Counted from the first letter of the stretch, positions 18,287-28,275 are shown. The stretch: 64,000 nt of DNA from Saprospiraceae bacterium (GCA_016706365.1 JADJJU010000008.1:1-64000), one strand, 5' to 3'. Numbers and translations: made by a program. The notes: a model not told the origin generated them from the sequence alone.

Positions 18287-18694
18287 TCATTCCAAAAATC
18301 TATCTTTCCATTTCGGATCCGGAATCACACAGGCTTCTTTTTTGCCAAACCATCTATAACGGTAATTGGCAATAAACCGATAAATGCCATCTCTAATTAC
18401 CCTGGGTATCAAAGAAAGCCCTGAGAGTAATTTATATCCTCCACCCATTAACTTAAATGCTTCCAGCATTACACCAGAATGTGTAAAAACCCTCCCTTGC
18501 GGTGAAATCATAATAACAGTGTCTGTCTTTTCCGGCAATCCATATTCTGCCCCCAGTTTCATTCCGGCGGGAGATTGAAGTGGAGTAAACATGAATAAGC
18601 TTTTCTTATCGTGGCGCAAAAGCCAATTCACTGAGGAATTGCACAAAACACAAAAACCATCAAATAAAATAATATGCTTAGAAGGGTGAGCCAT
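18287..18694 (-). CDS. DCC1-family thiol-disulfide oxidoreductase
   Basis: A 135-residue DUF393 protein. The defining Dxx-CxxC pattern is present near the N-terminus as ILFDGFCVLCNSSVNW. Later come GSG-like THSGVMLEAF and the C-terminal family signature YRWFGKKEAC. The fold is thioredoxin-like; the physiological substrate is not established. I start at the ATG at 18694; the longer frame would run into the antiporter gene. It lies 25 bases after the KefB-like gene on the same strand, so it is probably co-transcribed with it. Confidence 0.88.
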   Translation of the reverse strand: MAHPSKHIILFDGFCVLCNSSVNWLLRHDKKSLFMFTPLQSPAGMKLGAEYGLPEKTDTVIMISPQGRVFTHSGVMLEAFKLMGGGYKLLSGLSLIPRVIRDGIYRFIANYRYRWFGKKEACVIPDPKWKDRFLE

Positions 18695-18719
18695 GCGAGT
18701 CAAACAGATCAAAGAAATA

Positions 18720-20714
18720 TTAGTTTTTGAGTGAAATACATACCTCCCGTGCAAATTCTGTTATTTTTTCAGCAGGTCCGACCACATAGGCTATATCGTC
18801 ATTTTGAATGTTGGTTGAAGGATTCAAATCCTCCAGGATTTCATTACCGCGGTGCAATGCAATTAAATTAACTCCAAATCTTGCTCTGATATTTGAATCT
18901 GAAAGCGATTTGCCCACTATGCTGTTATTTGAATTTTCAATCCGGATCGCTGAAACGTTGAATCCTGAAAAAACTGAATTGCGGATGCTTTTCAATTCAT
19001 GATCAGGTCTTAAAAATTCATAGTTTGAATTCCTGATTTCCTTTACTAAAGATTCAATATCATCCAGCGTAACGAAATATCTTTTCAGCACTCTGGAGAA
19101 TATTTGAATGGAAGTCTCAAATTCTTCAGGAATCACCTCATCGGCTCCCAGGGAAATGTTTTCTTCAATGTCTTTTACAAATCTGGTGCGAATAATGATG
19201 TGAATAGTCTGAGACACAGCTCGGATATTCGCTATGATTTTTTTAGTTGCATCGGGGTCAGATATTGCAACTACCACAACTCTTGCCTTGTGAATGTAAG
19301 CATGTTCTAAAATGATATCATGAATCGCATCTCCATAAATAATGGACTCTCCCCTGGCTCTTTCTTCTTTAACTGTGTCTGCATTAATTTCAATAATGAT
19401 GTAAGGCACATTAGCAAACCGGGCTGCTCTGGCAACGTTCTTTCCGTTTATACCATATCCGATAATCACAAGATGGTCTTCTTTTGCCTCTCCTTCTTCA
19501 ATATTATCCGGAGTAATACGATTGGAGAGGTTGTTGATTGGCCTGGCAATATTCAAATTGAGCAACTTAATTACAATACCATCTATTCGCGGAATTATTA
19601 TGGGCGTTGCTGCCATTGAAAGTATAGAAATTGCAAGAAAATATTGGTAAATATCCTGCGAGAGCAAATTATATTGCAGGCCTACGATTGATAGAATAAA
19701 TGCAAACTCACCTACCTGAAACAACAAGATTCCCGCATGAAATGCTGTCCTCGGAGGGTATTTTAGCACAATTCCGGCAGTAGTGGCAATGACAGCTTTC
19801 AGAAATAAAATCACAACGGTAAAACCTAAAATGGGAATTAAATGATTCCAGGTAAAAACTATGTCCAGAAGCATCCCTATGGATATAAAAAATATACTGC
19901 TGAAGATTTCTCTGAATGGGAGGACAATACCTACTGCCTGATGACTGTATTCAGATTCAGAAATTACCAGTCCTGCCATGAATGCTCCCAATGCCAGGGA
20001 CAGTCCTACATATGATGTCAGCATGGCTGTCAGGATACAAATTGTCACCACTGTCAATAAGAATAATTCTTTGCTTTTGGTCTTAGCTACTTCATAAAAT
20101 AGCCTTGGAACCAAATATCTCGCCCCGATGATGACAATGGCTATGACTCCTATTGCTTTGAGAAGGAGAATTCCAAGACTCAGCCATATGTTGTCGCTTT
20201 CACCCGCTATTAACGGCGTTAGCAACATCATAGGAACCACTATGATATCCTGAAATATGAGTATTGCCAATGCAATTTTACCATGAGGAGTGCTGATTTC
20301 ACCCCGATCCTGCAAGGATTTTAATACGATGGCGGTAGAACTCAAAGCCATCAAAAAACCAATGAATACTGCTTCCTCTAATTTGAATCCCAATAAAAAG
20401 AAAACTATAGCAGGAATCAGAATAGTCAGACCCACCTGGATACTGCCTCCCAGGAGCACTGCTTTCTTAATGCTCATTAAAGATTTGAGTGAAAATTCCA
20501 TACCGATGATGAATAGCAGTAGGATAATTCCCAGCTCTGCCATCACTTCAATATCATGGCTTTGTGCCACCATACCCAGGCCTGAAGGCCCTACAATTAT
20601 TCCGGTTATTAAAAATCCTATGATAGTTGGAAGTTTAAATCTCCGAAATACCAATAGCACAACCACCGCCAAACCCAACAAAATTCCAATCGTATTTAAT
20701 ATAGGTATCTCCAT
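18720..20714 (-). CDS. KefB-like monovalent cation:proton antiporter (CPA2) with RCK domains
   Basis: A 664-residue transporter. Residues 1 to about 385 form a 12-13-helix CPA2 membrane domain (GFLITGIIVGPSGLGM; LALSSTAIVLKSL; GLSLALGAFMAGLVISES). A TrkA-N/RCK domain follows (about 415-530), with Rossmann start HLVIIGYGINGKNVARAA and the nucleotide-contacting Glu-rich strand. A TrkA-C domain is at about 575-660. The family exports K+ or Na+ in exchange for H+, gated by nucleotide binding at the RCK module. No quinone-oxidoreductase partner (KefF/G) lies beside it. The downstream DCC thiol protein is a possible functional neighbour, but that is inference. Confidence 0.92.
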   Translation of the reverse strand: MEIPILNTIGILLGLAVVVLLVFRRFKLPTIIGFLITGIIVGPSGLGMVAQSHDIEVMAELGIILLLFIIGMEFSLKSLMSIKKAVLLGGSIQVGLTILIPAIVFFLLGFKLEEAVFIGFLMALSSTAIVLKSLQDRGEISTPHGKIALAILIFQDIIVVPMMLLTPLIAGESDNIWLSLGILLLKAIGVIAIVIIGARYLVPRLFYEVAKTKSKELFLLTVVTICILTAMLTSYVGLSLALGAFMAGLVISESEYSHQAVGIVLPFREIFSSIFFISIGMLLDIVFTWNHLIPILGFTVVILFLKAVIATTAGIVLKYPPRTAFHAGILLFQVGEFAFILSIVGLQYNLLSQDIYQYFLAISILSMAATPIIIPRIDGIVIKLLNLNIARPINNLSNRITPDNIEEGEAKEDHLVIIGYGINGKNVARAARFANVPYIIIEINADTVKEERARGESIIYGDAIHDIILEHAYIHKARVVVVAISDPDATKKIIANIRAVSQTIHIIIRTRFVKDIEENISLGADEVIPEEFETSIQIFSRVLKRYFVTLDDIESLVKEIRNSNYEFLRPDHELKSIRNSVFSGFNVSAIRIENSNNSIVGKSLSDSNIRARFGVNLIALHRGNEILEDLNPSTNIQNDDIAYVVGPAEKITEFAREVCISLKN

Positions 20715-20865
20715 TATTTTGGGTCATTTTAAATCTAAAAAAGTAAGCTCACAGTAATAATTGATTACTGCTGTGGAATTCTGAAATCAATCAAAAGCAA
20801 GGCTAAAATAAAGAAATAGCCGGGAGAGCAGTGAAAGACTATCTATGAACGAAGTAAAATCAGAA

Positions 20866-21213
20866 TTATGCCTTCTGTCCAAAAATGGTTTGACGGGCTT
20901 CCTTCATCTTCCTGGGTAACTGGAATGTGATAATATGAAACCACATAATGAAGTCGGATAATAAACTAAATAGAGGATACTGGAACGTTGCCGGCTTATT
21001 CCTTTCAAAGAAAAAATGCCCAATCCAGGCGAATGTATATGCTATCACAGGCCCCAGCAGAAAATACCAATAGTTTTCACTTATGATTGCATATATGGCT
21101 GCGGCTATAAATAATCCGGTACCTACGAAATGTAGTGCCTGACTAGAGAAGTTTTGATGCTCTGTCAGATAATATGGGTAAAATTCCCTTAAAGATGTAT
21201 ACTGTTTTTCCAT
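20866..21213 (-). CDS. DUF962 (Mpo1-like) membrane protein
   Basis: A 115-residue protein with an N-terminal FYPYYLTEHQN motif, two membrane hairpins (LHFVGTGLFIAAAIYAIISENYWYFLLGPVIAYTFAWIGHFFFE) and the family signature RNKPATFQYPLFSLLSDFIMW. The yeast homologue Mpo1 is a dioxygenase acting on 2-hydroxy fatty acids. The conserved His residues (H19 and H28, then H in WIGHF) are present, so a lipid-oxidising role is plausible but untested in bacteria. It is monocistronic. Confidence 0.85.
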   Translation of the reverse strand: MEKQYTSLREFYPYYLTEHQNFSSQALHFVGTGLFIAAAIYAIISENYWYFLLGPVIAYTFAWIGHFFFERNKPATFQYPLFSLLSDFIMWFHIITFQLPRKMKEARQTIFGQKA

Positions 21214-21421
21214 GGCAATAAGTATAGATTTCCAAAAGTACTTAAATAATTATTCAAATACAAATGTCATATTCAAAAAGCATGCTGCCATATTGTCGCA
21301 ACAAATTAAATTATAATGTCAATATGTCATGCTTACCGGGGCCTTTAACTGTCTGAGTGTCAGTATTTAGGCTTTGGTATTTCATTTGAATACTCATTTA
21401 TATAACACTAAATTAAAAATT

Positions 21422-21823
21422 ATGTATTTCACGAGTATCAAACCAGCCAACAGAAGTCCACTTGGTTTCTATCATTCCAAAGTGAGTACCACACCGGTTC
21501 AAAACAAGCCCTTATATAATGTAATTCAAAATGAAAATGCCTGGAATCTGGAAATTGCTTTACCGGGTTTCTCCAGAGAGGAAATTCAGGTTGAGATCAA
21601 GCAAGATCAATTGACAATCAAAGCAGTTCCAGCTGACAATGAAAACAAAGAAAAGACTTATTACAAAGAATTCAATTTGAATGAAAAAAGTATCCAGTTT
21701 CACTTAAATGATAAAATGGATGCTCCAGCTATTCAGGCTAAATTGGAAAACGGAATCTTACTGGTTCATATTCCATCGAAAACCCCTGCAATGCCTTCAA
21801 CTGTAAACATAGAAGTAGCATAA
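21422..21823 (+). CDS. Small heat-shock protein, Hsp20 family (first of two)
   Basis: A 133-residue alpha-crystallin-type chaperone that holds unfolding proteins without ATP. The alpha-crystallin domain spans about residues 35-125: WNLEIALPGFSREEIQVEIKQDQLTI, then KEFNLNEKSIQF and the closing LENGILLVHIPSK. A short IEVA C-terminal tail fits the I-x-I/V-type oligomerisation motif. I start at the ATG at 21422; an upstream in-frame ATG (21374) adds non-family sequence. It lies 30 bases before a second Hsp20 gene, and the pair forms an operon ended by a terminator at 22331. Confidence 0.93.
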   Translation: MYFTSIKPANRSPLGFYHSKVSTTPVQNKPLYNVIQNENAWNLEIALPGFSREEIQVEIKQDQLTIKAVPADNENKEKTYYKEFNLNEKSIQFHLNDKMDAPAIQAKLENGILLVHIPSKTPAMPSTVNIEVA

Positions 21824-21853
21824 TTTATTATTTAATCTTAAAATTTTATCAAA

Positions 21854-22294
21854 ATGACAACACAAAAGTATAATCCGGCACACCCATCCAGAAGATTTGG
21901 AAATATGGTAGATGATCTGTTTGGAAGAAGTTTATCAGAATTTCTTGGCAATGATTGGATCATGAGCAGGCCATCTGTCAATGTGAGTGAATCAGAAAAT
22001 AGCTTCAGAATTGAACTTGCAGCTCCGGGTCTTGAAAAAAATGATTTCGAGATTAAAATGGAAAAAGATCAGATCGTGATCTCCGCCAAGAAGGAATTAA
22101 AAACAGAAGAGTCAGGAGAAAAATTTACACGCAGAGAATTCAATTTCAGCAGCTTTAGCCGCAGTTTCACTGTACCTGAAAATGTAGACACAGAAAATAT
22201 TTCTGCTGCCTATGAAAAAGGAATTTTGCAGTTGACTTTACCTAAAGTCACTAAGGAAACTACTGAAGAAGTCAAGAAAATCTTTATTCAGTAA
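21854..22294 (+). CDS. Small heat-shock protein, Hsp20 family (second of two)
   Basis: A 146-residue holdase chaperone. An N-terminal arm with PSRRFGNMVDDLFGRSLSEFLG precedes the alpha-crystallin domain (about residues 40-135; FRIELAAPGLEKNDFEIKMEKDQIVISA ... REFNFSSFSRSFTVPENV ... YEKGILQLTLPK). It ends VKKIFIQ. This is the more typical bacterial Hsp20 of the pair. The first one has a shorter N-terminal arm, so the two may form mixed oligomers (inference). Confidence 0.95.
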   Translation: MTTQKYNPAHPSRRFGNMVDDLFGRSLSEFLGNDWIMSRPSVNVSESENSFRIELAAPGLEKNDFEIKMEKDQIVISAKKELKTEESGEKFTRREFNFSSFSRSFTVPENVDTENISAAYEKGILQLTLPKVTKETTEEVKKIFIQ

Positions 22295-22330
22295 TTAGTT
22301 TTTTAGGGATAGTATTAGTTAGTTTCTTAG

Positions 22331-22358
22331 GAGGCTGTCAGATGTGGCAGCCTTTTTT
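22331..22358. terminator. Bidirectional terminator between hsp20 and the transglycosylase gene
   Basis: A stem GGCTG-t-CA/TG-g-CAGCC followed by a T6 run on the plus strand sits between two convergent genes. The Hsp20 stop is 37 bases before it and the transglycosylase stop 7 bases after it. Confidence 0.7.
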
Positions 22359-22364
22359 ATTTCA

Positions 22365-23861
22365 CTAATTTCCGGATATGCCAGCAGTCATCTTTTTATC
22401 CATTACCGGTATTTTGATCTGCATACCCGGCATGATTTGTTCTGCATCCTCCAAACCATTTAATGTCATCAATTCCTCTGCACCGCTCAACTCATATTTA
22501 ACTATTAAATCCTGAACGGATTCAAATCTGCTAAAGGTATGCCAGATGAAATCAGAAGAATACTTACAGATCATTTCGTCTATGATTCTGTCAATTCCTG
22601 AATATTGGGCATTGCAGCTCAAAAAGACAGATTCTTTAGCAGGCATGCATTCGAGCGCTTCACACTGAATAAGTTGATCCAGATAAACTTGTAATGGAAC
22701 ATACAATGTCAATTCCTGACCGGCATATAAATCACTGGAACGAATGACATGATTCCAGATTTTTATTCTGGTTTTATTCAGATTATACTTGTAAGCAATG
22801 AAGTCCAAATCATCACCTTCATTAACCGTATAAGACATTTCTACGTATTTCAAATCTTCGTTTTCCTCTCCTTCTTCAGGAGCAGAGATTTGAATTTCTG
22901 TCATAAATTCCTTTTTCTGTTTTGCATTTTCCAGGGCCATATAGTCATTGAAAACGCCCAAAACTCTGCTGGGAAGGACTAAATTATATCCTCTTGTACT
23001 TGCGGGTATGAATTTGCCTTTATATCCTGGATTCAGCTCTGTCAACGCCTCATCCTCTACGCCGGTGATTTTGGTAATATCACGGAAAGTTACTTTATCA
23101 TATACTTTTGTGACATCAATAAACTGGCGATCCAAATCCGGGAATGTCGGCTTGATTCCGTGTTCTTTATAGAAAGTCAACAGATAATTGATAGCTATAA
23201 ATTTGGGAACAAAATTCTGAGTTTCTTTGGGAAGATAAGGAGCAATAGTCCAAAAGGATGAGCCTTCTTTTTCTGCCCCGGCTTTCTTTAGTGCGTTATT
23301 GACCCTGAGTGGCCCTGCATTATATGCTGCAAGGGCAAGGCCCCAATCTCCATATATCTGATGTAATTTGGACAAAAGATTGATCGCAGCTTCTGTGGAT
23401 CTGTACAAATCTCTTCTTTCATCAATTGCTTTAGTGACTGTGAGACCGTACATTCTTGCTGTACCAGGCATCAATTGCCACAAACCACCTGCACCTACTC
23501 TGGAAGTAGCTGCAGGATCCAGCCATGATTCCAAAATAGATAATGCTCTCAAATCTGTTGGCATATCCTTTTCTCTCAGCATCTTTTCAAACACAGGAAA
23601 ATAAACTGCCGCATTCCCCAGCATTTTGCCTGTAAAATGCTGATGCTTGAAAATGTACCTTCCAAGAAAAAATTTTACTTCTTCATTCAATCTGGGTGCA
23701 ACAATGCAGGTCATCTGACGCATGCGCAATTTCACTTCCAGCTCAAAATTTTCGGGGATTGTTTCTGATTTAACTGCTATCGTGGCAGCCATCCTTTCCT
23801 TGCCAAATGCTCCAAAACAAAGGGGGAAGAGCATAAAGCCAATTAAGATGATTTTCTTCAT
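22365..23861 (-). CDS. MltD-like lytic transglycosylase with LysM repeats
   Basis: A 498-residue exported murein hydrolase. The signal peptide is MKKIILIGFMLFPLCFGAFG (start at the ATG at 23861; the longer frame lacks a signal). The SLT domain (about residues 85-230) has catalytic Glu in ALSILESWLDPAATS and the signatures GAGGLWQLMPGTARMYGL and LALAAYNAGPLRV. LysM-type peptidoglycan-binding segments follow at about 345-390 (YTVNEGDDLDFIAYKYNL) and about 445-490 (LIVKYELSGAEELMTLNGL...MPGMQIKIPV). It cleaves the glycan strand to 1,6-anhydromuropeptides in the periplasm. It is downstream of hisS with a gap of about 140 bases. Confidence 0.93.
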   Translation of the reverse strand: MKKIILIGFMLFPLCFGAFGKERMAATIAVKSETIPENFELEVKLRMRQMTCIVAPRLNEEVKFFLGRYIFKHQHFTGKMLGNAAVYFPVFEKMLREKDMPTDLRALSILESWLDPAATSRVGAGGLWQLMPGTARMYGLTVTKAIDERRDLYRSTEAAINLLSKLHQIYGDWGLALAAYNAGPLRVNNALKKAGAEKEGSSFWTIAPYLPKETQNFVPKFIAINYLLTFYKEHGIKPTFPDLDRQFIDVTKVYDKVTFRDITKITGVEDEALTELNPGYKGKFIPASTRGYNLVLPSRVLGVFNDYMALENAKQKKEFMTEIQISAPEEGEENEDLKYVEMSYTVNEGDDLDFIAYKYNLNKTRIKIWNHVIRSSDLYAGQELTLYVPLQVYLDQLIQCEALECMPAKESVFLSCNAQYSGIDRIIDEMICKYSSDFIWHTFSRFESVQDLIVKYELSGAEELMTLNGLEDAEQIMPGMQIKIPVMDKKMTAGISGN

Positions 23862-24004
23862 GGAATAACAGGTTTCCTTAAACAAATAGGTATAACACAA
23901 CAGGTTCCCTGATATGGGGGCTATACAAAATATCGTCGGTAAACGACAAATGTAAACAAAATAGTGTTAAATCCTACTAATATTATGGGGAAGTTAACAA
24001 CCCG

Positions 24005-25357
24005 TTAACGTGAACTAAGATAGGCACTTAGCAAATCCAGAGGCACATCTTCCTGTTCGGTAGTGCTCAAATTTTTGACTGATACCAGTCCATTCCGTCG
24101 TTCCTTTTCACCGCAAATGATACAAAAAGCAAAGCCCCGCTCAGAAGCATATTTCAGTTGTTTCTTCAACTTTGCAGGTTCAGGATAGAGATCGGTTGAA
24201 ATACCATTTGATCTTAAAATGCTGCTCACATTATACCCGAATGCCATGCTTTCTTCGTCCATGGGTGCGACCATTACTTTAGGAGCTGTCTTCAGATTAG
24301 CAGGGAATCTTTCTAAATATTCCATCACATCATAGATTCTTTCCGCACCAAATGAAATGCCTACTCCGGAGACACCAGGCAGACCAAATGCTGCTGTCAG
24401 GTCTGCATATCTGCCTCCACCACCGATGCTACCCATAGCTGTTTCAGTGGTTTGAACTTCAAAAATACATCCGGTATAATAATTCAACCCCCTTGCCAGT
24501 GTAATATCCAAATCGATATTGTCGGTGGCACCGGAGACAGCGCAATATTCCAATACTTTACGAATTTCATTGACACCCTCTTTGCCAATTTCACTTTGTG
24601 ACATCAATTGCTCCATTTCTTCAAGAGAATGGCAGGAAGCAATAGCTCTGAAGAGAACATCAACCTGTAAGTCAGTTATTCTCTTTTCCAGCATTTCTTT
24701 GCGAACCCCCTCTTCTCCTATTTTGTCTAATTTGTCCAGGGCAATTGTAAGATCCATAAATTTGTTAGCCATGCCGGCAATCTCAGCTAGTCCTGCTAAA
24801 AGCTTTCTATTGTTGACTTTGATGTTAACTTGCAATCCCAGCTTTTTGAAAACGGTATTATATATTTCCAATAATTCCGCCTCATACACCAAGCTATCAG
24901 ATCCTACTACGTCTGCATCGCATTGATAAAACTCCTGATATCTTCCTTTCTGAGGACGATCTGCCCTCCACACAGGTTGAATCTGATATCTTTTGAATGG
25001 AAGTTGAATTTCATTCTGATGCATGACCACATATCGGGCAAATGGTACTGTGAGGTCATAGCGCAATCCTCTTTTGCTGATGCTTGATATGAGGGCTTTA
25101 GAATTTTTCTGTTCCAGGGCAATTGGATCAGCCTTGTCCAAATAATCTCCATTATTCAAAACCTTGAAAAGTAATGTATCGCCTTCTTCGCCATATTTGC
25201 CACTCAAAACCTGCAAATTTTCCATCGAGGGCGTTTCTATGGGAGCATATCCGTAAATTTCAAATACTTCACGGATTGTCTGAAAGATAAAATTCCTTTT
25301 ATATAGTTGTTCAGGGCTAAAATCACGGGTCCCTTTTGGAATACTGGGTTTCATCAT
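24005..25357 (-). CDS. hisS: Histidine-tRNA ligase
   Basis: Class II aminoacyl-tRNA synthetase that charges tRNA-His. Motif 1 lies in IYGYAPIETPSMEN, motif 2 in RYQIQPVWRADRPQKGRYQEFYQCDAD, and motif 3 in GIGISFGAERIYD-like GVGISFGAERIYDVM. The histidine-specific segment LARGLNYYTGCIFEV is present. A C-terminal anticodon-binding domain starts near residue 355 (VMVAPMDEESMAFGY). The 450 residues are intact. It lies 16 bases after the end of pheS, so the two synthetases are probably one transcript. Confidence 0.97.
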   Translation of the reverse strand: MMKPSIPKGTRDFSPEQLYKRNFIFQTIREVFEIYGYAPIETPSMENLQVLSGKYGEEGDTLLFKVLNNGDYLDKADPIALEQKNSKALISSISKRGLRYDLTVPFARYVVMHQNEIQLPFKRYQIQPVWRADRPQKGRYQEFYQCDADVVGSDSLVYEAELLEIYNTVFKKLGLQVNIKVNNRKLLAGLAEIAGMANKFMDLTIALDKLDKIGEEGVRKEMLEKRITDLQVDVLFRAIASCHSLEEMEQLMSQSEIGKEGVNEIRKVLEYCAVSGATDNIDLDITLARGLNYYTGCIFEVQTTETAMGSIGGGGRYADLTAAFGLPGVSGVGISFGAERIYDVMEYLERFPANLKTAPKVMVAPMDEESMAFGYNVSSILRSNGISTDLYPEPAKLKKQLKYASERGFAFCIICGEKERRNGLVSVKNLSTTEQEDVPLDLLSAYLSSR

Positions 25358-25373
25358 GGAGTATATTTTTCAA

Positions 25374-26410
25374 TCAAAAGGATGAGGAGAATTGCTTCAG
25401 GAATCTTAGATCATTTTCGAAATAATATCTGATATCATTGATCTTATAAAGATGCATCGCCTGTCGCTCTATTCCCATTCCAAATGCAAAACCGCTATAT
25501 TTATTGGAATCGATTCCACAATTATCAAGGACAGCAGGATCTACCATACCACATCCCATCACCTCCAGCCATCCTGTTCCTTTAGTTATTCTGTGATCTG
25601 ATTCAGTCTTTAATCCCCAATAAACATCCATTTCGGCGCTTGGCTCTGTAAATGGAAAGAATGAAGGCCTCAGTCTGATCCTTGCATCTTCTCCAAACAT
25701 TTCCTTGGCGAAATACAATAATGTCTGCTTCAGGTCTGCAAATGAAACCCCTTCATCAATGTATAATCCTTCTATCTGATGAAACTGGCAGTGTGAGCGG
25801 GCAGAAATAGTTTCATTTCTGTACACCCGTCCCGGAGAGATAATTCTGATAGGTGGTTGTTTTTGTTCCATAGTGTGGATTTGCACCGTGGAAGTTTGAG
25901 ATCTTAACATGTGAGTCAAATCTCTGGCCAAATAATATGTATCAGTCATATCACGAGCCGGATGATCTTCCGGGGTATTGAGCGCTGTAAAATTATACCA
26001 CTCGTTCTCAATTTCCTTATCTTCCACGACAGTATACCCGATTCGCTCAAAAATCTGGGATATCTTTTGAATCACTATACTTACTGGATGTCTGGATCCT
26101 AATTGGAAGGGTTCTGCGGGTGCTGTCAAATCAATATCTCCAGCTCCGGCAGACTTTTCGCCGTCAGCTACATTTGATTTAGACAGATCAAATTTTTCTT
26201 CCGCAAGAACTTTCAAAGCATTCAAAGCTTGCCCAAATTCTTTTTGCGCTCAGCTTCAACCTGGCCCATCAAAGCAAATAATGGTTTTATGATGTTCTTT
26301 GTACCCAGAAATCGAATCCTGAATGCCTCCAGACTTTCTGCCGAACCAACTGCGTATTGATTAATCTCGTCTTTGATCTGATCTATTTGTTCAAAAATAT
26401 CTTGTGCCAT
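25374..26410 (-). CDS. pheS: Phenylalanine-tRNA ligase alpha subunit (frameshifted)
   Basis: Catalytic alpha subunit of the PheS2T2 enzyme, class II. The N-terminal helical arm (MAQDIFEQIDQIKDEINQYAV to GQVEAERKK) is in one frame. From NALKVLAEEKFDLS onward the protein continues in another, through HPVSIVIQKI, the motif 2 region TVQIHTMEQKQPPIRIISPGRVYRNE, and motif 3 GFAFGMGIERQAM. The break is at the A5 run at 26241-26245 (minus strand): one more A gives KKEFGQALNALK. Because the gene is essential and pheT is intact at 51284, I take this as a sequence error. pheS and pheT are not adjacent here, unlike the usual pheST operon. Confidence 0.9.
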
Positions 26411-26533
26411 CGGATTAATTTCTTTTCAATATATTTAGTCGGCAAAGCTAAGTTATTCCGATCATATGTCAGAAAAGGCCACAGTATATCATCTCATAAA
26501 TTAAATATCGCCTCAATTAATGATATTTGTACA

Positions 26534-27890
26534 ATGATTACTCAACAAGACGCGCAGCGTAACAAACCACTTCTGGATTGGTTTGTTTCCGAGAAAGCAG
26601 TTCTGGCTGTTGCAGTAATCGCTTTATTCGCCTCTTTCTGGAGTAAATTTCTAATATCCCTTAGCATTTTTCTTTTTGTTCTATTGGCCATTCCGCACAT
26701 TGTCTCCAGAATAAAAAGTCTCAGAAATATCCGGCCCCGGCCAGCCCTTTATGCTTTAAGTCTGCCTTTCAGGGACATAGTTTGTGGCTCACTGATATTA
26801 ATATTTCTGGGTACTTCTGTCTCAGCGTTGTTATCAGAAACCAATCAGGATATACATAAAGTCCAATTGAGATTGCCCTATTTATTACTGCCATTTGCAT
26901 TCTATTTCCTTCCGGCGATTAGTCAGAACTCTATCAAAATATTTCTAAAGATTTTCATTCCCATGGCACTTCTTTTTGCTATTGGAGTTTTGATCAATTA
27001 TTCTCAAAATATGGATCATTATGATGAGCTGATAGCAATAGGCCAATCCATGCCGGTTCCGGGCAACCACATCAGGTTCAGTCTTTTATTGGCTGCAGCG
27101 GTAGCATTTGGAACCATAGCACTTACAGAATCAATTATTCCATTAAAATCAAAATGGGGTTATTATATTCTTGCTATGCTGGTAGCCCTATTCTGTTGTA
27201 TACATGTGATTGCCGTCAGGAGCGGACTATTGACTATGTACGGAGCCCTGTTTCTCATATTTGTCCGATTTTTTCCAGAGAAAAAAATTCCTGCAACTCA
27301 TAGCAGTAGCCGCGGGAATGAGTATAATCCTATTTTTTGCCACGCAATCCATTCCCTCATTGGAAGCCCGATTTGATTACATGGTACATGATATAGAATT
27401 GCTGACAGAAAAAGATGTCGGGAATTATTCTGACGGCGACAGATTTAGGTCCATTTATATAGGCTGGAGAGTATTTTTAAACAATCCTGTTCTGGGATCA
27501 GATCTTGCAGATTTACCACAGGCTATGACTACAGAATATAATGAGGTTTATGGGCAGACTGTGCCTGTTCGTATCCCGCACAATCAATTTATTTATATAC
27601 TTGCATCCATGGGATTACTGGGAGTTATCACCATTTTTCCGGGCCTGTTCATTCCATTTTTCAAAAAATTTCTTCGCAGTAATCCTTTTATTCTAATTCA
27701 TGGAGCTATGTTCATTGCATCCTGTATGATAGAACCTACCATGGAAGGGACACAGGGAATTATGTTTCACCTATTGTTCCTGTTGCTATTTATTAATTCC
27801 GTGAAAGAGGAAATGGAGAAACGGAAAGTGCGACTCTTGCAAGAAGATAATACTTCCTTGGTGGCTCGTGTAGCCGAAGCGAACCCGTAA
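26534..27890 (+). CDS. O-antigen ligase-like membrane protein (frameshifted)
   Basis: A polytopic membrane protein with about ten hydrophobic segments. The features fit the Wzy/WaaL (O-antigen ligase) superfamily: a long loop with PVPGNHIRFSLLLAAA in the middle, and a late conserved block NPVLGSDLADLP...VPVRIPHNQFIYILASMGLLGVI, including the PHNQFL-type motif. The frame breaks at the A7 run at 27281-27287; removing one A joins VRFFPEKK to FLQLIAVAAGMSIILFF. The rebuilt protein is about 450 residues. I infer ligation or polymerisation of a surface polysaccharide in the inner membrane. The start chosen is the ATG at 26534 (MITQQDAQ). Confidence 0.75.
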
Positions 27891-27904
27891 AGAGGATGGG
27901 AGTT

Positions 27905-28041
27905 CTGCGCCTGAGGCGCGCAGATGGACTCAACAAGCCCGGTGTGTGAGCGTCGGCCGTGCCTCGCTCGTGTGCTGCTCTGCGGCCTACGACCGCGCGG
28001 GATGTGGTGCCATTGATCGTCGGAGACGATCAAGCAAAGCA
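27905..28041 (-). repeat. Second hairpin-repeat family, minus-strand copy
   Basis: On the minus strand: mini-hairpin TTGATCGTC-tcc-GACGATCAA (about 28014-28034), then CCACATCCC, then hairpin GCGG-TCGTAGG-CCGC, then AGCACACG. A GAGCG/CGCTC pairing and CTGCGC-gcctca-GGCGCAG (about 27905-27922) follow. The tcc loop of the first hairpin and the GTAGG loop recall the main composite element; the linker CCACATCCC differs. A partial plus-strand copy lies at 28118-28200. Confidence 0.5.
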
Positions 28042-28117
28042 ATTAAGAATTTTGTTCATTTTGCCAAAAGCTAAAGGCCAAAAGCGGCTGTTTCCACACT
28101 CACGACTCACAATTCAT

Positions 28118-28200
28118 CCCGTGAGCTGAGCGAACCACATCCCGCGAATTCGACAAAGGAGAATTCGCAGCACACGGGGCGTGCAGCAGCCCCATACACG
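28118..28200 (+). repeat. Second hairpin-repeat family, plus-strand copy
   Basis: Shares CCACATCCCGCG...CGCAGCACACG with the opposite-strand copy at 27905-28041. Between the shared blocks is a different hairpin, GCGAATTC-gacaaag-GAGAATTCGC, followed by GGGGC-gtgcagca-GCCCC. The two copies face each other across about 80 bases that contain a GGCTGTTT motif. No gene is seen between 27891 and 28275. Confidence 0.5.
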
Positions 28201-28275
28201 ATTTCTACTCAAACACTACAGGCGAAGCCTACCTCTACCCGGCTGTTTCTTTCCAAGGGAATACCTCCACTCTTT

